Part shown: one piece after another, positions 15,213-25,295 of the stretch | How the letters are laid out: each line of letters starts with the position of its first letter | Position numbering within the stretch: the stretch's first letter is position 1 | From: an uncultured Bacteroidales bacterium | Lineage (GTDB): Bacteria; Bacteroidota; Bacteroidia; Bacteroidales; FEN-979 | Direction of reading: 5' to 3' | Assembly (NCBI GenBank): GCA_903837605.1 | Contig: CAILVF010000059.1 | Span: 1 to 64,000, forward strand | DNA: 64,000 nucleotides | Translations under genes and position numbers: made by a program | The notes under the pieces: generated by a model | Database searches by the model: none | The model's input: only the letters and a program-made list of their open reading frames with translations | What the model was told of the DNA's origin: nothing

Positions 15213-17261
15213 ATGGAAAGACCGGAGTATAAACGCTATACTGTAACTTCTGCGCTTCCTTACGCCAACGGGCCGATTCACATTGGCCACCTGGCCGGGG
15301 TTTATGTCCCTGCGGATATTTTTGTTCGTTTTCTGCGGATGAACGGTGAGGATGTGATCTTTATCGGGGGGTCCGATGAACACGGGGTGCCTATCACGAT
15401 CAAAGCATTGCAGCAGGGAGTGTCTCCCCAGCAGATCGTGGATAAATACCACGGCATCATTAAAAAATCGTTTGAGGAATTCGGAATTTCTTTCGATATC
15501 TACTCCCGCACTTCCAATCCCATGCACCATGAAACCGCATCGGCATTCTTCAGAAAGATGTACGATGCAGGGCAGTTTATAGAAAAGGTCTCGCAACAAT
15601 ATTACGACGAAGCCAGCGGCCATTTTCTTGCCGACAGGTATATTACCGGCACCTGCCCTAACTGCGGGTTCGAAAAAGCTTACGGGGACCAGTGCGAGAA
15701 ATGCGGATCATCACTGAATGCCACCGACCTCATCAACCCGAAATCGGTGCTCAGCGGCAACCAGCCGGTTATGCGCGAAACAAGGCATTGGTTCCTCCCT
15801 TTGGATCAATATGAACCCTGGCTCAGGGAATGGATTCTTGAAGGGCATAAGGATGACTGGAGAACGAATGTTTACGGGCAGTGTAAATCATGGATAGAAC
15901 AGGGGCTCCAGCCCCGTGCCGTGACCCGCGACCTCGACTGGGGGGTGAAAGTCCCGGTGGAAGGTGCCGAAGGCAAGGTTTTATATGTTTGGTTTGACGC
16001 CCCGATAGGATATATCTCTGCAACCCGCGAACTGAGGCCCGATTGGGAAAAATACTGGAAAGACCCTGAAACCAAGCTGGTGCATTTTATCGGGAAAGAC
16101 AATATCGTATTCCATTGCATCATTTTCCCGGCCATGCTTAAAGCCGAAGGAACATATATCCTTCCCGACAATGTGCCGGCCAACGAGTTCCTGAACCTTG
16201 AAGGCGACAAGATCTCCACCTCGAGGAACTGGGCGGTATGGCTTCATGAATACCTTGAAGAATTCCCGGGCAAACAGGATGTTCTGCGTTATGTGCTCAC
16301 TTCAAATGCACCTGAGACCAAGGACAATGATTTTACCTGGAAAGATTTCCAGGCGAAGAATAATAATGAGCTGGTTGCCATTCTCGGGAATTTCGTCAAC
16401 CGCACCATCGTCTTGACTCATAAATATTTTGACGGAAAGGTTCCCCCTGCAGGGGAGTTTTCCCTGGCCGATCTTGCAGCCTTTGCTGAAATGAAACTCT
16501 TTCCTGCCAGGATCGCGTCCAGCCTGTACGCTTACCGTTTCCGTGAAGCCCTTGCCGAAATGATGAACCTGGCAAGGCTTGGGAATAAATACCTTACCGA
16601 TAACGAGCCCTGGAAACTGTATCCAACCGACAAGGAAAGGGTTGCAACAATTCTTAATGTTTCTCTCCAGATCTGTGCAGAGTTATCTATTGTGGCCGAA
16701 CCCTTCCTGCCGTTCTCGGCTGCAAAGATCAGGCAAACGCTTAACCTGGGATCCTACAGCTGGAAGGATGCCTTGCTTTGTAACTGGATGGTGCCCGGGC
16801 AGAATATAAATCCGCCCTCATTGTTATTTGATAAAATTGACGACGAGATCATTCAGAAACAGGTTCAGAAACTTATGGACACCAAAGCAGCCAATATAGC
16901 AGCCCAGGCTGTAACCAGCCTTAAACCTGCAAAGCCCGAAATCGTTTATGATGATTTTACTAAAATGGATATACGGGCGGGAACCATCCTGGAAGCTGAA
17001 AGAGTTCCCAAGACCGATAAACTGTTAAAGCTGAAAATTGATACAGGTATTGACCAGCGTACCGTGGTATCGGGTATTGCGACATATTTCAAGCCTGATG
17101 ATATTATTGGCAGAAGGGTCAGCATCCTTGTTAACCTTGCCCCCCGCAAACTCAAAGGTATTGATTCCCAGGGGATGATACTGATGGCCGAAAACCCTGA
17201 TGGTACTTTATTTTTTGTTACTCCGGATGTGGGAACCCAAAACGGAGGCGATATAAAATAA
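15213..17261 (+). CDS. metG: methionyl-tRNA synthetase
   Basis: 682 residues; charges tRNA-Met with methionine in the cytoplasm. The ATG giving [20 protein letters not shown] is used; the longer frame starts at a TTG. The class I signature PIHIGHLAG is near the N-terminus. A zinc knuckle CPNC-x9-CEKC lies around residue 145-160 and the KMSKS loop is present as KISTSRNW. The anticodon-binding helical domain follows. The last ~110 residues are the EMAP-II-like tRNA-binding domain ([19 protein letters not shown] and the [15 protein letters not shown] end), which makes it the long dimeric MetRS type. The tRNA-Arg gene follows 25 bp downstream. Confidence 0.97.
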   Translation: MERPEYKRYTVTSALPYANGPIHIGHLAGVYVPADIFVRFLRMNGEDVIFIGGSDEHGVPITIKALQQGVSPQQIVDKYHGIIKKSFEEFGISFDIYSRTSNPMHHETASAFFRKMYDAGQFIEKVSQQYYDEASGHFLADRYITGTCPNCGFEKAYGDQCEKCGSSLNATDLINPKSVLSGNQPVMRETRHWFLPLDQYEPWLREWILEGHKDDWRTNVYGQCKSWIEQGLQPRAVTRDLDWGVKVPVEGAEGKVLYVWFDAPIGYISATRELRPDWEKYWKDPETKLVHFIGKDNIVFHCIIFPAMLKAEGTYILPDNVPANEFLNLEGDKISTSRNWAVWLHEYLEEFPGKQDVLRYVLTSNAPETKDNDFTWKDFQAKNNNELVAILGNFVNRTIVLTHKYFDGKVPPAGEFSLADLAAFAEMKLFPARIASSLYAYRFREALAEMMNLARLGNKYLTDNEPWKLYPTDKERVATILNVSLQICAELSIVAEPFLPFSAAKIRQTLNLGSYSWKDALLCNWMVPGQNINPPSLLFDKIDDEIIQKQVQKLMDTKAANIAAQAVTSLKPAKPEIVYDDFTKMDIRAGTILEAERVPKTDKLLKLKIDTGIDQRTVVSGIATYFKPDDIIGRRVSILVNLAPRKLKGIDSQGMILMAENPDGTLFFVTPDVGTQNGGDIK

Positions 17262-17268
17262 AATATTA

Positions 17269-17276
17269 TACCTTTG
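17269..17276 (+). promoter_or_regulatory. -7 promoter box for tRNA-Arg
   Basis: TACCTTTG matches TAnnTTTG and ends 10 bp before the mature tRNA 5' end. Confidence 0.6.
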
Positions 17277-17286
17277 CACCCCCATT

Positions 17287-17358
17287 GGCCCCGTAGTTCA
17301 ATGGATAGAACGGAAGTTTCCTAAACTTTAAATATAGGTTCGATTCCTATCGGGGCTA
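17287..17358 (+). tRNA. tRNA-Arg (anticodon CCT)
   Basis: A cloverleaf can be folded by eye. Acceptor GGCCCCG pairs with CGGGGCT (first pair G-U), the D stem is GTTC/GAAC, and the anticodon stem GAAGT/ACTTT carries the loop TTCCTAA with CCT at positions 34-36. The T arm is ATAGG-TTCGATT-CCTAT, with A as discriminator. No CCA is encoded. It reads AGG codons. Confidence 0.92.
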
Positions 17359-17370
17359 CTGAGAAAATCT

Positions 17371-17405
17371 AAAAAAGCTGGTAATCAATCGATTCCGGCT
17401 TTTTT
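17371..17405. terminator. bidirectional hairpin terminator between tRNA-Arg and a kinase gene
   Basis: AAAAAAGCTGG (17371-17381) pairs with CCGGCTTTTTT (17395-17405) with one G-U pair; the T-run on one side and A-run on the other suit termination in both directions. The stop codon of the minus-strand kinase (17385-17387) lies in the loop. Confidence 0.75.
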
Positions 17406-19262
17406 ATTTGTCAGCTGATCCATCCCCAATGGTAATTCAATAGTGAATGTGCTCCCTTTTTCAGGATCGCTGGTAATCTTAATATTCCCTCCGTTCATCT
17501 CAACGTACTCCTTACACAGTATAAGTCCGAGGCCGGTCCCCGATTCTCCCGAGGTGCCTTTTGATTTGTAGTTTTCCTCTATCCTGAACACTTTGTCAAG
17601 GACATCGGCTGTCATTCCTATGCCATTGTCCTGTATTACCACATGAACTATATCTTCATTTGCTTCAAGGAAAACATTAACCCGGCCTCCCGGTCTGGTG
17701 AATTTTATTGCGTTTGAGATTACATTGCGCACTGCCGTCTGGATCATGTTTGGATCGGCAAATATTTTAACCTCGGCCGATGCCTTAAATTCAAGTACAA
17801 TGTTCTTTAATTGAGCCGCATGGTCGAGCAGTGAGATTGTTTCAAGGATATGCTCGTTTAAAATAAAAAGTTTCTTTTTGGGATGAATGGAACCCGACTC
17901 AAGCTGGGACCATTCGAGAAGTCTTTCGAGCAGGTGATAAGTCAGGTGACTTGTCTGGGATAAGGAGTTGACGGCCATTTCGCGTTCCTGCTCACTGAGG
18001 TCAGGCTCGTTTTTCAATATGTCGGAAAATCCCAGGATCGAATTGAAAGGCGAACGAAGGTCGTGTGCGAGAACAGAAATAAAACGCCTGAGTACAAGAT
18101 TTGACTGGTCGAGTTTTGCGACAACCTGGTTAATTTTCCTTCTTTGCTTCTGCTGGAAAACCAGGAAGACCGCAGCCGATATAAGAATGAAAAACAGGAA
18201 AATGGAGAGGATCAGGGTAAATTTAAATTGTCCTTTTGTGATCTGCTGCTCGTATTCAAGGCGCTTATTTTCATCATTCCTTTTTTCTATCTCGATACGG
18301 TTATCGAAATCCTGCACCTGGACCAATACACGCTGGGACAACAATTCTGATTCAATCCGGGAATACAGTTCAAGGTATTTGCATGCTTCCTTGTACCTTC
18401 CTGTTTCCTGGTAGGTTGACGAAAGGTTCTTGCATGCCATCCAGATATACTGGGGTATGCCGGCTTTCCTGGCCAGTTCCAGGGCTTTTAAATTAGCTTC
18501 TTCTGCTTTCCCGTATTTTTTAAGCTTCTCATAATTCGAACCCATATTGGCAAGGGTCAATGCCATGTCGACAGGAGCCACCTCACTGAGTATTGGGAGG
18601 GCCTGGTTGTAATAATCGATAGCTTGCTGATAATTTCCCTTTTTCGACTCGATTGAGCCAAGTATATTCAGGTTGTTGGATATACGGCCCCGGAGGTTCA
18701 GATTCCTGGCGATTGACAGAGAAAGCAAGGCGTATTTGGAGGATGAATCAAGGCTTACTTTTAAATCTTCATAATAGGAGGCTGACAGCCTGTTATATAC
18801 CGATGCAAGCAAACTGCTGTCATTCACTTCCCTCAGAATCTTGAGTGCTTTGCGGAAATAATCATAGCTCTTGTCATACATTCCGTTTGCACGCAGGATA
18901 TCACCTATCCTTGAAAGCGATCTTATACTTTCCTTTGTTTTTCCATTATCCTCATAGAATTTCAATGCCTTCAGCGAAAGATGCATGGCCGAATCAAGTT
19001 TTCCTCGGTATGTGTCATAATCGGCCATAACGACCAGGGTGGAAGCGATCATTTCATCCTGTAAATTCAGAGAATCGGCTAATCTGACGGCTCTGTTATA
19101 AAAAGACTGGGCTGCCGCTCCATCTGAATCATCAAGCACCCGGCCTTTTCTGATCATATTGTGCACCCTTACCGAATCATGGCCTGAGCCGGCAAACCCA
19201 TACATAGCGGCACCTAAAAGCAGGCTTAACAGAATGAGTTTTTTTCTGAAAGATTGATTCAT
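17385..19262 (-). CDS. TPR-containing membrane sensor histidine kinase
   Basis: 625 residues. A signal peptide (residues 6-25, GAAMYGFAG) is followed by a periplasmic array of about six TPRs (~40-320), one transmembrane helix (~345-368, FTLILSIFLFFILISAAVFL) and the kinase core. HisKA has phosphoacceptor H400 in VLAHDLRSPFNSILGF. The HATPase region has the N box (NVISNAIKFTRPGG), G1 (IQDNGIGM) and G2 (GTGLGLILCKEYV). No receiver is fused and no response regulator is adjacent, so its partner is encoded elsewhere. The signal sensed by the TPR domain is unknown. Kinases of this build are frequent in Bacteroidetes. Confidence 0.9.
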   Translation of the reverse strand: MNQSFRKKLILLSLLLGAAMYGFAGSGHDSVRVHNMIRKGRVLDDSDGAAAQSFYNRAVRLADSLNLQDEMIASTLVVMADYDTYRGKLDSAMHLSLKALKFYEDNGKTKESIRSLSRIGDILRANGMYDKSYDYFRKALKILREVNDSSLLASVYNRLSASYYEDLKVSLDSSSKYALLSLSIARNLNLRGRISNNLNILGSIESKKGNYQQAIDYYNQALPILSEVAPVDMALTLANMGSNYEKLKKYGKAEEANLKALELARKAGIPQYIWMACKNLSSTYQETGRYKEACKYLELYSRIESELLSQRVLVQVQDFDNRIEIEKRNDENKRLEYEQQITKGQFKFTLILSIFLFFILISAAVFLVFQQKQRRKINQVVAKLDQSNLVLRRFISVLAHDLRSPFNSILGFSDILKNEPDLSEQEREMAVNSLSQTSHLTYHLLERLLEWSQLESGSIHPKKKLFILNEHILETISLLDHAAQLKNIVLEFKASAEVKIFADPNMIQTAVRNVISNAIKFTRPGGRVNVFLEANEDIVHVVIQDNGIGMTADVLDKVFRIEENYKSKGTSGESGTGLGLILCKEYVEMNGGNIKITSDPEKGSTFTIELPLGMDQLTNKKAGID

Positions 19263-19352
19263 CAGGTGATTTGAAATTTATGAAATGGATTCCTGTGCGC
19301 TAAGGTAATGTATTGTTTTGGCAAAATATATTTGATACCTGTTTAATTTTAT

Positions 19353-19360
19353 TAATTTTG
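19353..19360 (+). promoter_or_regulatory. candidate promoter for the MORN-type lipoprotein gene
   Basis: TAATTTTG matches the -7 consensus TAnnTTTG. A TTTG at 19331-19334, 18 bp upstream, fits the -33 element. The AT-rich leader would be about 110 nt. Confidence 0.5.
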
Positions 19361-19476
19361 AATGTATAATTATTAATTTGGTACTTGATTTTCAGTCATC
19401 CGTTTAATTTTTTTAAAACAAACGTAATCCTGGTAAGTTTAGAAAAAATGTAAGTTTGAACTTAAAAACATCCGAC

Positions 19477-20163
19477 ATGAAAAAAATTTTACTCATTTCC
19501 GGCATTTTGATTTCACTCTATGCCTGTTCTCCTGATGTTGCGACTTTCAGCCAGTTGCAGGACCGTAATGGCGTTTTTTACCTTGCCAACAAAGATAAAC
19601 CCTTCACCGGGGAGGTATCAGAGTATAATAACGGGAAAGTTACCCTGCAGGGAAGACTCGAGAAAGGATTGCGTGAAGGTTTATGGGTCCATTATTACCC
19701 AAACGGGCAAAAGCAAATGGAAGGAAATTACAAAGAAGGAGTCAAAGACGGTACCTGGACATACTGGCACGACAACGGGCAGCAGCAGGCTGTAGAAATG
19801 TATAAATATGGCAAGCTGCTTTCGAGTGAGGGTACCCTGGTTGATTCCGTCAAGCCTGCCGCCACTCCTCCGCCGGCAGCGGTCCAGGAAGAGAAAGCCG
19901 TTGCCGCGCCAAAACCATCTAAACCCCGCGAAGCAAAGCCCCGCGAAGTAAAAGTGGAAAAAGCACAGGAACCTGTACCCTGGACGCAATTGAAGGGCGG
20001 TGCGATAAAATTCCTCGACGGGGCTCCTTATACCGGGCCTGTGGTAGGTTTTCATAAAAACGGCCTGAAAGATTTTGACGGATATTTAACCAACGGGAAG
20101 AAAAGCGGGAAGTGGACTTATTATGACAGCAAGGGAAATCCCAAGGTTGATAAATACTATTAA
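19477..20163 (+). CDS. MORN/YwqK-repeat lipoprotein
   Basis: 228 residues. The lipobox SLYAC17 follows MKKILLISGILI, so the protein is lipid-anchored. Residues ~35-115 contain toxin-antitoxin YwqK-like/MORN repeats with the pattern GxWxxYxxNGQKxxEG (LREGLWVHYYPNGQKQMEG, KDGTWTYWHDNGQQQ). A Pro/Ala/Lys-rich linker (~125-175) follows, and then another repeat pair near the C-terminus (YTGPVVGFHKNGLKDFDG, KSGKWTYYDSKGNP). The repeats form beta-hairpins; no catalytic site is known. Start chosen at the ATG next to the signal peptide, not at 19456. Function unknown. Confidence 0.8.
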   Translation: MKKILLISGILISLYACSPDVATFSQLQDRNGVFYLANKDKPFTGEVSEYNNGKVTLQGRLEKGLREGLWVHYYPNGQKQMEGNYKEGVKDGTWTYWHDNGQQQAVEMYKYGKLLSSEGTLVDSVKPAATPPPAAVQEEKAVAAPKPSKPREAKPREVKVEKAQEPVPWTQLKGGAIKFLDGAPYTGPVVGFHKNGLKDFDGYLTNGKKSGKWTYYDSKGNPKVDKYY

Positions 20164-20239
20164 ACTCCTTTAATCTTTTTCACTATATCCCTGTTTATAA
20201 GTTCTCGTTTAAAACGCGGGACTCTATAAAGCTTTGCTT

Positions 20240-20255
20240 TTACTTTGCAAAGTAA
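20240..20255. promoter_or_regulatory. 16-bp perfect palindrome overlapping the start of the hydrogenase-related operon
   Basis: TTACTTTG|CAAAGTAA is perfectly symmetric and its last base is the A of the ATG. The left half is one mismatch from the TAnnTTTG -7 box, so promoter, operator and start codon may coincide. A near-identical TTACTTTGCA occurs upstream of the START-domain gene (minus strand, near 59841), which supports the promoter reading more than the operator reading. Confidence 0.4.
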
Positions 20256-22279
20256 TGGCGCAATACTTTATCCCTGCGGCGGTTTTACTTTCGTTCCTGA
20301 TCCTGGTAGTTCCCGGGAAAGTGCGCTATTATTATACCCTTTCTCTTATCCTGTTTATCATTCTTGTTACCTCGATCCCTGCCATACTTCAATTTCTTTC
20401 ACTTCCTGTTGCCGCCAGCCTTAAAACGGGATCGGCAATTACGGCAAGCCTTCAGGCCACAAACTGGATTTTCAAAGGAGACCTGGGGGAACTCCGTTTC
20501 ACCATCGATAAGTTAAGTTCCTTTTTCATCCTTGTAACCAATTTTACAGTGCTTACAGGAATGCTCTACTCGAGGGGCTATCTCAAGGCATATGAAAAAA
20601 CCAAAAACCCGGCCCAGTTTTCACTTCATTATTTCAGCTATGCATGGCTTCACCTTTCCATGCTTGCCGTGTTAACCCTGCGTGACGGTCTTTCATTTCT
20701 CATCGCCTGGGAACTGATGGCCGTTTCTTCTTTCATGCTGATTTTATTCGAGGCTGAAAAACGGTCAACCCTAAAAACAGCAGTCAATTACCTGGTGCAG
20801 ATGCATATAGGTTTTGTTTTCCTGCTGATTGCATTCCTTATCACTGAAGCCGGCACAGGCCTGATGAGTTTCGATGCACTTCCATCATGGTTTTCAAATC
20901 ACGGCAACACCGGGCTTTTTCTTCTCTTCTTTGCAGGTTTTGGCATTAAAGCAGGGTTCATGCCTTTCCACACCTGGCTCCCCGAAGCACATCCCGCCGC
21001 CCCCTCACATGTTTCGGGGGTGATGTCGGGGGTGATGATCAAAATGGGGATCTACGGCATTTTCCGTGTATTGACTTCGATACAGTCCGACTGGTACAGC
21101 ATTGGCCTGGTACTGCTGATCGTCTCGGCGGGTACAGGACTACTGGGCATTTTATTTTCAACAGCCCAGAAAGACATTAAACGGATCCTGGCTTATTCCA
21201 CCATCGAAAACATAGGGATCATCGGCCTGGGAATGGGCCTTGGATCAATCGGGATTGCCTTGCATAATCCCGTTCTTACCGTTCTGGGCTTCACTGGCAG
21301 CCTGCTGCATGTCCTTAACCATTCACTGTTTAAATCCCTTCTTTTTTACGGCTCGGGCTCGGTTTTCAGGGCAACCCATACAAGGAATATCGAAGAGCTG
21401 GGAGGGCTGGTGCATTCGCTTCCGCGCACTGCAGGCTTATTCCTTTTCGGCTCGGCCGCTATCTGCGCTCTTCCTCCCCTGAACGGTTTTATCTCGGAAT
21501 TCCTCCTGTATGCAGGGTTTTTTAAAGGCCTTGGCGCAGGGAACGAATACCTGTCTATCCTCTTCCTTCTGATCATCCTCAGCCTTACTCTGATAGGAGG
21601 ACTGGCCATTTTCAGCTTCTCAAGGGCTTTTGGCATAAGTTTTCTCGGAAACCCCAGGAAAGATATCCATATACAACCTGACACTGTCACAAGGGACATG
21701 ATCTTTCCCCAGTTACTGATTGTATTTGTGATCCTCGGGATCGGACTGATGCCACTTGTATTTATCACTCCCATCGCCGGGCTTGTCGAAAGCCAGTTCC
21801 ATCCCGGGGCTCTGCCTGAAGGCATATTTCCTGCCGCCGCATTAAGTAAAATCAGTCTTTTCGGGCTTATCCTGGTAAGTCTTGTTACCGCAATTCTTTT
21901 GTTAAGATTACGCTTGCTGAAAAATCGGGAAGCCACATACGGTCCGACCTGGGGTTGCGGGTATACCGATGGGACAGCCAGGCAGCAATACACCGGGACT
22001 TCATTTGCAGGGAACCTCTCGGAGCTGGCCCAGCCTGTGTTGCAAAACAGGGAGGAGTTCAGGGCCATTGCGTCTGAGGATATCTTCCCGCACAAACGTT
22101 CAATGCATATTCAAACCGGCGATATTTTCAGCAAAGGCCTGGGCAAGCTCACCGACCTGTCGTGGCTGGTACTGAAAAAGCTGGCCCGGCTTCAAACCGG
22201 CAACATCAGGCATTATGTGCTCTATGCATTTATTTTTATCCTCCTGATCTTTGTACTTCTTTATCTGAAACTGATATGA
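20255..22279 (+). CDS. HyfB/NuoL-like proton-channel subunit of a hydrogenase-related complex
   Basis: 674 residues with some 16 transmembrane helices. The antiporter-like (Proton_antipo_M) core includes the conserved Glu segment LIAWELMAVSSFML, the LPEAHPAAPSHVSGVMSG loop and KDIKRILAYSTIENIG. It belongs to the HyfB/HycC group (first gene of group 4 hydrogenase-type operons) and by family knowledge moves protons or sodium when driven by the peripheral arm. The ATG at 20255 is preferred over an upstream TTG because it gives MAQYFIPAAVLLS. It overlaps the next gene by four bases (ATGA). First gene of a six-gene operon. Confidence 0.9.
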   Translation: MAQYFIPAAVLLSFLILVVPGKVRYYYTLSLILFIILVTSIPAILQFLSLPVAASLKTGSAITASLQATNWIFKGDLGELRFTIDKLSSFFILVTNFTVLTGMLYSRGYLKAYEKTKNPAQFSLHYFSYAWLHLSMLAVLTLRDGLSFLIAWELMAVSSFMLILFEAEKRSTLKTAVNYLVQMHIGFVFLLIAFLITEAGTGLMSFDALPSWFSNHGNTGLFLLFFAGFGIKAGFMPFHTWLPEAHPAAPSHVSGVMSGVMIKMGIYGIFRVLTSIQSDWYSIGLVLLIVSAGTGLLGILFSTAQKDIKRILAYSTIENIGIIGLGMGLGSIGIALHNPVLTVLGFTGSLLHVLNHSLFKSLLFYGSGSVFRATHTRNIEELGGLVHSLPRTAGLFLFGSAAICALPPLNGFISEFLLYAGFFKGLGAGNEYLSILFLLIILSLTLIGGLAIFSFSRAFGISFLGNPRKDIHIQPDTVTRDMIFPQLLIVFVILGIGLMPLVFITPIAGLVESQFHPGALPEGIFPAAALSKISLFGLILVSLVTAILLLRLRLLKNREATYGPTWGCGYTDGTARQQYTGTSFAGNLSELAQPVLQNREEFRAIASEDIFPHKRSMHIQTGDIFSKGLGKLTDLSWLVLKKLARLQTGNIRHYVLYAFIFILLIFVLLYLKLI

Positions 22280-23244
22280 CAGGCACCCTGCTGGCTATAG
22301 TATCTGCAATCTTTTTCCCCGGGATTATCCTCAGGGTAAAAAGCATTGCAAGCGGCCGCAAAGGGCCGGGGTTACTGCAGCCCTGGAAGAACATTATCCT
22401 GTTGTTCAGGAAAAGCAGCGTATTCAGCACAACCACCAGTTTCATCTTCAGGCTGGCCCCTGCCGTTTACCTCGCTACCATCTGTTGTGCCCTGATGCTG
22501 CTGCCTTTCCCCGGTATGCCTTCTGCATTTGGATTTGAAGGCGATTTCATCCTCTTTGCGTACCTGCTGGCCCTTGGCAAACTCCTCTTCATTCTTGGCG
22601 CACTCGATACCGGGAGCAGCTTCGAAGGCATGGGCGCCAACCGCGAAGCCCTGTATTCCATGCTTACCGAACCGGCTTTTTTCATTCTGCTCGGAACCCT
22701 GTCCCTGCTTTCTGGACAACTGTCAATTCAGGGTATCTTTTCCCATTTCCAGTTTGCAGGCCAATTCTCCCTCATCGCCGGAGCCATTTCAATTTACCTC
22801 CTGGTTCAGATCGCTATGATCGAAAATAGCCGTATGCCTGTTGATGACCCTAAAACACATCTCGAACTCACCATGGTCCACGAAGTAATGGTACTCGATT
22901 ACAGCGGCGTCGACCTGGCCCTGATACAGACCGGGACAAACCTCAAATTCGTATTGTACGGCGGACTGATCGCCAATTTTTTCATGCCGGCGAACAGTGA
23001 CTGGTTGCCATTGACTGCAGCCATTCAGGGTTCACCCTTCACGGTTCACCTGATGGCAGCCCTCCTGAATGTTTCCATCTTTATGGCAGTACAGGCCATG
23101 TTTGCTGCTGCCATCGGGCTCATGGAATCATTCCGCGCCAGAAAAAAGCTGGCTAAAAATCCGCAGTTCATCGTCACCCTGAGCTCCATCGCCCTGATCG
23201 CTTTTATCCTTGTACTATTATTAACCCGCAACCTCATCCGCTGA
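22276..23244 (+). CDS. HyfC/NuoH-like membrane subunit
   Basis: 322 residues, about eight transmembrane helices, of the NuoH/HycD family that connects the peripheral arm to the ion channels. Family marks include FEGMGANREALYSMLTEPAFF and the cytoplasmic acidic loop NSRMPVDDPKTHLELTMVHEVM, where Glu/Asp residues line the quinone or proton path. The start is the ATG in the ATGA overlap with the HyfB-like gene; an in-frame extension upstream lies wholly inside that gene and is not used. Confidence 0.9.
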   Translation: MTGTLLAIVSAIFFPGIILRVKSIASGRKGPGLLQPWKNIILLFRKSSVFSTTTSFIFRLAPAVYLATICCALMLLPFPGMPSAFGFEGDFILFAYLLALGKLLFILGALDTGSSFEGMGANREALYSMLTEPAFFILLGTLSLLSGQLSIQGIFSHFQFAGQFSLIAGAISIYLLVQIAMIENSRMPVDDPKTHLELTMVHEVMVLDYSGVDLALIQTGTNLKFVLYGGLIANFFMPANSDWLPLTAAIQGSPFTVHLMAALLNVSIFMAVQAMFAAAIGLMESFRARKKLAKNPQFIVTLSSIALIAFILVLLLTRNLIR

Positions 23245-23245
23245 T

Positions 23246-23863
23246 ATGACCTCAATGCTCATCATCGTCTTTGCGATCAGCCTGATCTACCTCAGCGTTA
23301 CCGAGAGGTTCAGGATATACGCAGGACTTGTCGGCCTGCAGGGGTTGTTGCTGTTTGGTTTATCCTTTTTGCAGCTCGACAGGATCACCCTCGCCACTGT
23401 GCTTTTTGTCGCTATTGAAACCCTGCTGTTTAAAGTGATCGTAGTGCCTTACCTGCTTTTTACAGTGATCCGGAAAACAGGTGTTGCAAGGGTCCACGAA
23501 AAAGCCCTGCCGTCTTTCTATTCACTGTTATTTGTGACCATGGGGCTGTTGCTGAGTATAGTGGTTTCATTCTCAATGAATACCACCCCCTATAACCTGC
23601 TGTTTTTTATTGTTTCATTCTTTGCCGTATTTACCGGGCTGTTCCTTATCATTTCGCACAGGAAGATCTTTTCGCACCTGGTTGGGTTCCTGGTGATCGA
23701 AAATGCAGTGCTGCTGCTTTCGCTGGCCATTGGCAGCGAGATCCCCATGCTTATTAACCTCGGGATACTTCTGGATATCTTTGTGAGCGTGCTCATACTG
23801 GGGATCTTTGTAATGCGGCTGAGGCAACAGACCGATGACCTAACGATTTTGAAAGATGATTGA
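23246..23863 (+). CDS. HyfE-like membrane subunit
   Basis: 205 residues, six or so transmembrane helices. It resembles HyfE, a NuoK-containing subunit of hydrogenase-4-type complexes: FVAIETLLFKVIVVPYLLF and the FLVIENAVLLLSLAIGSEIPML segment with a buried Glu. It starts two bases after the HyfC-like stop and overlaps the next gene by eight bases. Role: part of the ion-translocating membrane arm. Confidence 0.85.
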   Translation: MTSMLIIVFAISLIYLSVTERFRIYAGLVGLQGLLLFGLSFLQLDRITLATVLFVAIETLLFKVIVVPYLLFTVIRKTGVARVHEKALPSFYSLLFVTMGLLLSIVVSFSMNTTPYNLLFFIVSFFAVFTGLFLIISHRKIFSHLVGFLVIENAVLLLSLAIGSEIPMLINLGILLDIFVSVLILGIFVMRLRQQTDDLTILKDD

Positions 23864-25295
23864 GGCTGCTTACATATTCATCCTCTTTTTCGCCATCTCC
23901 CTGGTGCTTGGCCTGGTTGTCGGACTTATCCATTCAAAACCTCTTGCGCGGGCGCTTACATCATTTTACACCCTTGTCCATATCGCATTTACGATCTATT
24001 GCTGGATGCACAGGGGTGAAACGGTCCTCGATTATTTTACATTCGACACCCTGGGACTGCTGCTGCAGTCGGTGCTTTCAATCCTTAGCATCACAACGGT
24101 TTACCATGGATTTATTTATGTAAAAAATGATCCGCCGAGGATTTATGCAATTTATCACGCTGCCCTGATTGCCCTCATCGCTTCGATGACGGGAGCATAC
24201 CTGGCCAACGGGATGACCACGGTATGGATCTTCGTGGAAGCCACGACGCTTGCCGTAGCTGCCCTCATCTACCATGACCGCACAGCCATTGCCCTTGAAG
24301 CTACCTGGAAATATGTTTTTGTTTGTTCAATAGGTATCGCCCTCGCATATATCGGCATTCTTTTCCTGGGGTTCACAGTAAGGGATGCCCGCCTCCTGCA
24401 TCTTTCATTTTCTTCCATCACCGAAATTGCCCGCATGGCAAACCCTCTGTACCTTAAGATCGCATTTGTTTTCGTACTCGTGGGCTACAGCACCAAAATG
24501 GGTCTCTTCCCGATGCATACGGTGACCGTGGATGCGCATACCGTGGCTCCCCCGCCTATCAGCGCTTTTATTTCAACTACCCTGATGAACGTAGGGTTCC
24601 TGGCTATTTTCCGTATTTATGCCCTGTTCTCGGCTACTCCCATCCTGCCGTTCATGAACCATGTGCTGCTCCTTTCGGGCTTCCTCTCACTCCTGATCTC
24701 GGCCGGGTACATGCTTAAAGCCAAGCACAACAAACGTATGCTGGCATACTCCAGCCTGGAAAACATGGGTATTGTCGCAATAGCGCTGGGAATGGGCGGT
24801 ATAGGATACTACGCAGCCATACTGCATATCATTCTTCACTCCTTCGCCAAAGCGGGCCTTTTCTACCAGATGGGGCAATCGTACAAAGTCATGGGCACCT
24901 ACAATCTTGACGAATCGGGTAATTATATGAATCTTTACCCTGCCGGCGCAACAGCTCTTTTACTGGGACTTCTCTGCATAACTGCAATCCCCCCTTCAGG
25001 GATGTTTATTTCGGAACTGCTGATGTTCAAAGCCATGGCCGCAAACGGGGATTACCTTTACCTGGCGGTGGCCGCCCTCCTGCTTTGCTACGTTCTGTAT
25101 GCCCTGCTTACAAGGGTTTTACATATTGTCTTTTCCCAGCCCCGCACTTCATCGGGCAAACTGCATGAGAAGGTCAATCCCTGGCAGACAGTTTCACAAT
25201 TCGTGCTGTTCGGCCTCGTAATTTTTATATGCTTTTCCCAGCCGGCTTTTTTCAGGGACCTGATCAATGATATTATTCAAAACCTGCCGCGATGA
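23856..25295 (+). CDS. HyfF/NuoN-like second proton-channel subunit
   Basis: 479 residues, about 13-14 transmembrane helices with an antiporter-like core: conserved Glu in VWIFVEATTLAVAALIY, Lys in VGYSTKMGLFPMHTVTVDAH, and KHNKRMLAYSSLENMGIV. This is the HyfF type. Together with the HyfB-like protein it gives the complex two antiporter-like channels. It begins inside the HyfE-like gene and overlaps the following subunit gene by four bases (ATGA). Confidence 0.9.
   Translation: MIEAAYIFILFFAISLVLGLVVGLIHSKPLARALTSFYTLVHIAFTIYCWMHRGETVLDYFTFDTLGLLLQSVLSILSITTVYHGFIYVKNDPPRIYAIYHAALIALIASMTGAYLANGMTTVWIFVEATTLAVAALIYHDRTAIALEATWKYVFVCSIGIALAYIGILFLGFTVRDARLLHLSFSSITEIARMANPLYLKIAFVFVLVGYSTKMGLFPMHTVTVDAHTVAPPPISAFISTTLMNVGFLAIFRIYALFSATPILPFMNHVLLLSGFLSLLISAGYMLKAKHNKRMLAYSSLENMGIVAIALGMGGIGYYAAILHIILHSFAKAGLFYQMGQSYKVMGTYNLDESGNYMNLYPAGATALLLGLLCITAIPPSGMFISELLMFKAMAANGDYLYLAVAALLLCYVLYALLTRVLHIVFSQPRTSSGKLHEKVNPWQTVSQFVLFGLVIFICFSQPAFFRDLINDIIQNLPR

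Noticed and set aside
21346..22095. 249-codon minus-strand frame inside the HyfB-like gene
   Set aside because: Antisense shadow of a membrane protein gene with conserved coding sequence; no recognisable domain.
22162..22275. N-terminal extension of the HyfC-like subunit
   Set aside because: The extra 38 codons lie within the HyfB-like gene and start at a non-ATG codon; the ATGA overlap start matches the family length.
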